NCBI GenBank assembly: GCA_020631105.1
Contig: JAHDHW010000016.1
Coordinates: forward strand, 1-56,851
Direction of reading: 5' to 3'
Length of the DNA stretch: 56,851 bases
DNA from: Saprospiraceae bacterium
Lineage (GTDB): Bacteria > Bacteroidota > Bacteroidia > Chitinophagales > Saprospiraceae
Shown here: in pieces, positions 53,858-56,851 of the stretch
Layout of the letters: each line of letters begins with the position of its first letter
Position numbering within the stretch: the first letter of the stretch is position 1
Position numbers and translations under genes: made by a program
The notes under the pieces: generated by a model
What the model was told of the DNA's origin: nothing
Databases searched by the model: none
Seen by the model: the letters and a program-made list of their open reading frames with translations, nothing else

Positions 53858-54033
53858 ATTTATCAAATTGATCATTCCTTAAACGAAAGAGTGGCCTAAA
53901 ATCGTGTTAGATTTTGCTTGAACCCAGAATAAATTACGATAAAAATAAAAAAACAAAAAGGTTTAAGACTCCATTAACGAAATCTTAAACCCTTAATTAT
54001 ATGAATAGTTCGATCTAATCGACTAAAGGATGA

Positions 54034-55254
54034 CTATTTAAAGGCATTCAACCCGGTCACATCCATCCCCGTTATCAGAAGGTGGATATCATGTGTACCT
54101 TCGTAAGTAAGTACTGTTTCCAGGTTCATCATATGGCGCATCACAGGATATTCATTAGTAATTCCCATTCCTCCGTGGATTTGTCGTGCTTCTCTTGCTA
54201 TTTCAAGCGCCATGTTGACATTATTACGCTTAGCCATAGAAATCTGTGCTGGTGTCGCTGCTCCTTTGTTCGCTAAACTTCCTAAGCGCCAAGCTAATAA
54301 TTGCGCTTTGGTAATCTCAGTGATCATTTCAGCCAACTTCTTTTGAGTTAACTGGAACTGCCCGATTGGCTTTCCAAATTGCTCTCGTTCCTTAGAATAG
54401 CGTAGCGCAGAATCGTAGCAATCCATTGCTGCTCCAATTGCACCCCATGCAATACCGTAACGTGCTTTTGACAAACAAGATAGCGGGCCCTTTAGTCCTG
54501 CTACATTAGGCAGAATATTTTCTTTTGGTACCCGAACGTCTTCAAAGACTAACTCTCCGGTAATCGATGCTCGTAAAGACCACTTACCATGAATCTCAGG
54601 TGCAGTGAATCCTTTCATGCCTTTCTCAACGATAACGCCCCGGATTTTTCCACTTTCGTCCTTTGCCCAAACGACCGCAACATCCGCAAGTGGTGAATTG
54701 GTAATCCACATTTTAGCACCATTTAGGATATATGAATCACCATCTTCTTTGATGTTGGTGATCATTCCGCCTGGATTCGAACCATGATCAGGTTCTGTCA
54801 AGCCAAAGCAGCCGATAAATTCTCCGCTTCCAAGTTTTGGTAAATATTTACGCTTTTGCGCTTCTGATCCAAATTTATAAATCGGATACATGACCAAAGA
54901 GCCCTGAACAGATGCCATGGAGCGAATCCCTGAATCTCCTCTTTCCAACTCCTGCATGATGATTCCATATGCAATCTCGTCCATTCCGCCGCCACCATAT
55001 TCTTCTGGTAAGCTTGGCCCAAAAGCGCCAATCTCAGCTAAACCTTTAAAAAGATGGGTAGGACATTCCGCTCGATCAGCGTACTCTTCAATAATAGGGC
55101 TAACCTCCTGCTTGACCCATGTGCGTACCGCATCACGAGCAAGAAGATGGTCTTCACTTAGTAGTTCGTCAATGTTGTAATAATCATGTCCCTGAAAACG
55201 ATCTTCCCGGGCTCTTTTTTCTATTACTCCATTAGATTTACCGTTATTCATCAT
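54034..55254 (-). CDS. acyl-CoA dehydrogenase, glutaryl-CoA dehydrogenase-like
   Basis: 406 aa. Acyl-CoA dehydrogenase fold: GLTEPDHGSNPGGM, MWITNSPLADVAVVWAKD, ARYGIAWGAIGAAMDC, EREQFGKPIGQFQL, RQIHGGMGI and the C-terminal YEGTHDIHLLITGMDVTG, where the catalytic Glu sits in a pattern typical of glutaryl-CoA dehydrogenases. The enzyme would oxidise and decarboxylate glutaryl-CoA in lysine or tryptophan breakdown; substrate identity is a family inference. It has its own TACTTTTG box 78 nt upstream. Confidence 0.9.
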   Translation of the reverse strand: MMNNGKSNGVIEKRAREDRFQGHDYYNIDELLSEDHLLARDAVRTWVKQEVSPIIEEYADRAECPTHLFKGLAEIGAFGPSLPEEYGGGGMDEIAYGIIMQELERGDSGIRSMASVQGSLVMYPIYKFGSEAQKRKYLPKLGSGEFIGCFGLTEPDHGSNPGGMITNIKEDGDSYILNGAKMWITNSPLADVAVVWAKDESGKIRGVIVEKGMKGFTAPEIHGKWSLRASITGELVFEDVRVPKENILPNVAGLKGPLSCLSKARYGIAWGAIGAAMDCYDSALRYSKEREQFGKPIGQFQLTQKKLAEMITEITKAQLLAWRLGSLANKGAATPAQISMAKRNNVNMALEIAREARQIHGGMGITNEYPVMRHMMNLETVLTYEGTHDIHLLITGMDVTGLNAFK

Positions 55255-55331
55255 AAGTTAAGTGGATTAAGCTATCCGATATGGATAGTACAATGGTATT
55301 AATTGGTTAAAAGTCTTTACAATATGCAGCG

Positions 55332-55339
55332 CAAAAGTA
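55332..55339 (-). promoter_or_regulatory. -7 box of the acyl-CoA dehydrogenase gene (TACTTTTG)
   Basis: TACTTTTG on the minus strand, 77 nt before the ATG. Shares the 191-bp divergent gap with the folB promoter. Confidence 0.45.
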
Positions 55340-55416
55340 CGTATTAATCGAGAATATTGCCATTCTAGCAAAACATTCAGACTATTTTTTTACATAAAAG
55401 AATCTACTAAAATGTG

Positions 55417-55424
55417 TACTTTTG
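55417..55424 (+). promoter_or_regulatory. -7 box of the folB-CWC gene (TACTTTTG)
   Basis: TACTTTTG ends 21 nt before the ATG at 55446. A TTG start at 55422 would lie inside this box, which argues for the ATG. Confidence 0.55.
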
Positions 55425-55445
55425 GCAATTACCAAAGTTTCGCAG

Positions 55446-55979
55446 ATGGGACAAATATCAATTGAAGGAATGAGATTTTATGCTTACCACGGCGTGTATG
55501 AGGAGGAGCAGATCATTGGCAACTACTATACGGTCGATGTGCATATCGACACTAACTTCAGTAAAGCAGCAGCATCTGATAATGTTGATAATACGATCAA
55601 TTACGAAACAATCTTTCTGATTTGTCAGGCAGAGATGAAAAAGAAGACAAAACTCATCGAAACGCTTAGTGCCCGAATTATTAAAGCCTTACGCTTTCAA
55701 TTCGCGACAATTCAGAAAGTTCGGATCAATATCAAGAAGGATCACCCTATTCCAGGCGCAGATATGAGTCATTCGGCAGTAAAAGTGGAGGAAAGCTATG
55801 TTTCGAAATGTCCTCGATGTGCAGCAAACTTTATCTGCTATAAAGACGAAACCTGCTGGTGTCAAAGCCTTAGACTACATCAAAAAACACGAGAATCTCT
55901 CAAGCAAGAGTACAAAGGTTGCCTCTGTAAAAACTGCTTATCCTTCTTTGCCGGAGTGCCTGTAGGAGAAGATGTTTAA
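55446..55979 (+). CDS. folB: dihydroneopterin aldolase fused to a cysteine-rich CWC domain
   Basis: 177 aa from ATG 55446 (MGQISIEGMRFYAYHGVYEE). FolB domain 1-118: ISIEGMRFYAYHG, EQIIGNYYTVDVHI, INYETIFLICQAEM, IETLSARI and HPIPGADMSHSAVKVE, including the Lys and Glu expected at the active site. Residues 122-168 are a cysteine-rich CWC domain (CPRCAANFICY, CWCQSL, CLCKNCLSFF) with seven Cys, likely a metal-binding module. FolB makes 6-hydroxymethyl-dihydropterin for folate. A longer TTG start at 55422 is rejected. Confidence 0.9.
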   Translation: MGQISIEGMRFYAYHGVYEEEQIIGNYYTVDVHIDTNFSKAAASDNVDNTINYETIFLICQAEMKKKTKLIETLSARIIKALRFQFATIQKVRINIKKDHPIPGADMSHSAVKVEESYVSKCPRCAANFICYKDETCWCQSLRLHQKTRESLKQEYKGCLCKNCLSFFAGVPVGEDV

Positions 55980-56072
55980 GAATATTATAACAATGGTATA
56001 GATTTAGCCATGTTACATTCGGACGATTTTTGAGTCCAAAAACCAAACGTTCATTCATAAAATCTCAAAAAA

Positions 56073-56777
56073 ATGATAAAAAGAATCGGTTTACTAGTAA
56101 TCCTACTACAATTTATGTCTTGTGCAGAGTTAACTCAATTAGCCGGAACACTGGCAGAAGCTCCACTGACGCAAGAACAAATTGGTAACGGCCTTAAGCA
56201 AGCATTAGAAGTTGGTATCGGAAAAGGTGCAGAGCAACTTTCATTAACGGACGGCTACTTCAAGAGTGCTTATAAGATCCTTCTTCCACCGGAAGCTCAA
56301 AAGGTGACGGATAAACTAAAAATTATCCCTGGCTTTGACAAAGTAGAAGATATTATCCTCGAAAAAATCAACCGTGGCGCAGAAGATGCTGCTAAAAAAG
56401 CAAAGCCTATCTTCGTTAGTGCCATTAAGCAAATGACTTTCCAGGATGCTATGAATATCCTGATGGGGGATAAAAATGCGGCAACTAGTTACCTAAACAA
56501 TGCTACGCACACTCAGCTATATAGTGAGTTTAGTCCGGTGATTAATAATTCGCTTGACAAGTTTGATGCGAATAAATACTGGTCTGATGTAGTGACGAAA
56601 TATAACTCTTTGCCTTTTACTCAGAATGTTAACCCTGACTTGGGAGACTACGTTACGACTCAGGCATTAAACGGACTTTTCAGTATGGTAGAGAAAGAAG
56701 AGAAAAATATTCGTGCAAATGTTTCTGCGCGTACGACTGATCTGATGAAACGTGTATTTGCTAAGCAGGATAACTAG
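56073..56777 (+). CDS. DUF4197-family lipoprotein
   Basis: 234 aa. Signal with lipobox LQFMSC (Cys17). The pattern LTQEQIGNGLKQALEVGIGKGAEQLS, then DGYFKSAYKILLPPEA, KPIFVSAIKQMTFQDAMNIL and NPDLGDYVTTQALNGLF is characteristic of DUF4197. Family function is unknown; members are exported helical proteins. It ends just before a strong terminator. Confidence 0.9.
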   Translation: MIKRIGLLVILLQFMSCAELTQLAGTLAEAPLTQEQIGNGLKQALEVGIGKGAEQLSLTDGYFKSAYKILLPPEAQKVTDKLKIIPGFDKVEDIILEKINRGAEDAAKKAKPIFVSAIKQMTFQDAMNILMGDKNAATSYLNNATHTQLYSEFSPVINNSLDKFDANKYWSDVVTKYNSLPFTQNVNPDLGDYVTTQALNGLFSMVEKEEKNIRANVSARTTDLMKRVFAKQDN

Positions 56778-56803
56778 ATATTTAAGCGCTTAGTTGATAT
56801 AAG

Positions 56804-56838
56804 AAACCTCGTCCTGAGATTTATTCGGGACGAGGTTT
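56804..56838 (+). terminator. terminator of the DUF4197 gene
   Basis: AAACCTCGTCC (56804-56814) pairs with GGACGAGGTTT (56828-56838), followed by TTTATTTTTTATT. Lies 27 bp past the stop codon. Confidence 0.85.
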
Positions 56839-56851
56839 TTTATTTTTTATT

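Overview
The window looks like chromosomal DNA of a Bacteroidota bacterium, most likely a gliding or marine type near Saprospiria/Lewinella; the rank below phylum is an inference. Evidence: many starts are preceded by the Bacteroidota promoter box TAnnTTTG instead of a Shine-Dalgarno sequence, and the gene set is typical of the phylum (SprE/PorW-like and PorP/SprF type IX secretion proteins, GSCFA protein, PUR/DUF3276 protein, LytTR regulator with a beta-propeller sensor kinase, split transketolase, GbsR-like regulator, DUF1015, DUF4197). Genes are densely packed. I saw no tRNA, rRNA, CRISPR array, prophage or insertion sequence.

Layout. 1-5.6 kb: tsaE and an alanine dehydrogenase-like gene, then a LytTR response regulator and its giant sensor kinase, all on the minus strand. 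5.9-7.8 kb: gyrB (+). 7.9-16.6 kb (minus): glycosyltransferase with a small membrane partner, ABC exporter, radC, PUR-domain protein, a transketolase N / transketolase C / cystathionine gamma-synthase-like operon, and HU. 16.9-17.1 kb: a small lipoprotein (+). 17.1-23.5 kb (minus): a peptide-type ABC importer with two tandem binding proteins, one split by an in-frame TAA, and two permeases, but no ATPase genes. 23.7-29.4 kb: TIGR01777 epimerase (+), HAD phosphatase and M23 peptidase (-), SprE-like TPR lipoprotein (+). 29.4-35.0 kb (minus): bactofilin, AtpZ-like, AtpI-like and biotin carrier genes that overlap one another, PorP/SprF, then a cytoplasmic trypsin-like protease with an unknown partner gene. 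35.1-37.0 kb: GSCFA protein and DUF4380-like lipoprotein (+). 37.0-48.7 kb (minus): amidohydrolase, DUF1015, GbsR-like regulator, gcvT, HEAT-cyclophilin lipoprotein, PBP1A, aroB, ABM monooxygenase, SAM hydroxide adenosyltransferase. 48.8-51.1 kb: phoH and aroA (+). 51.2-55.3 kb (minus): pabB, OmpA-type lectin-like protein, glutaryl-CoA dehydrogenase-like enzyme. 55.4-56.8 kb: folB-CWC fusion and DUF4197 lipoprotein (+).

How genes work together: aroB, aroA, pabB and folB are scattered shikimate-to-folate genes, and gcvT uses the folate product. PBP1A, the M23 peptidase, bactofilin and the OmpA protein belong to envelope construction. SprE-like and PorP-like proteins point to type IX secretion or gliding.

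The items most worth a second look are a five-copy intergenic repeat family with core CAGCGAATAAA; the protease/partner pair that appears to share a YbjN/CesT-like domain; the split binding protein; a hairpin that encloses the sensor-kinase stop codon; and the alanine dehydrogenase homologue that seems to have lost its catalytic histidine. All homology calls were made by eye without database searches.
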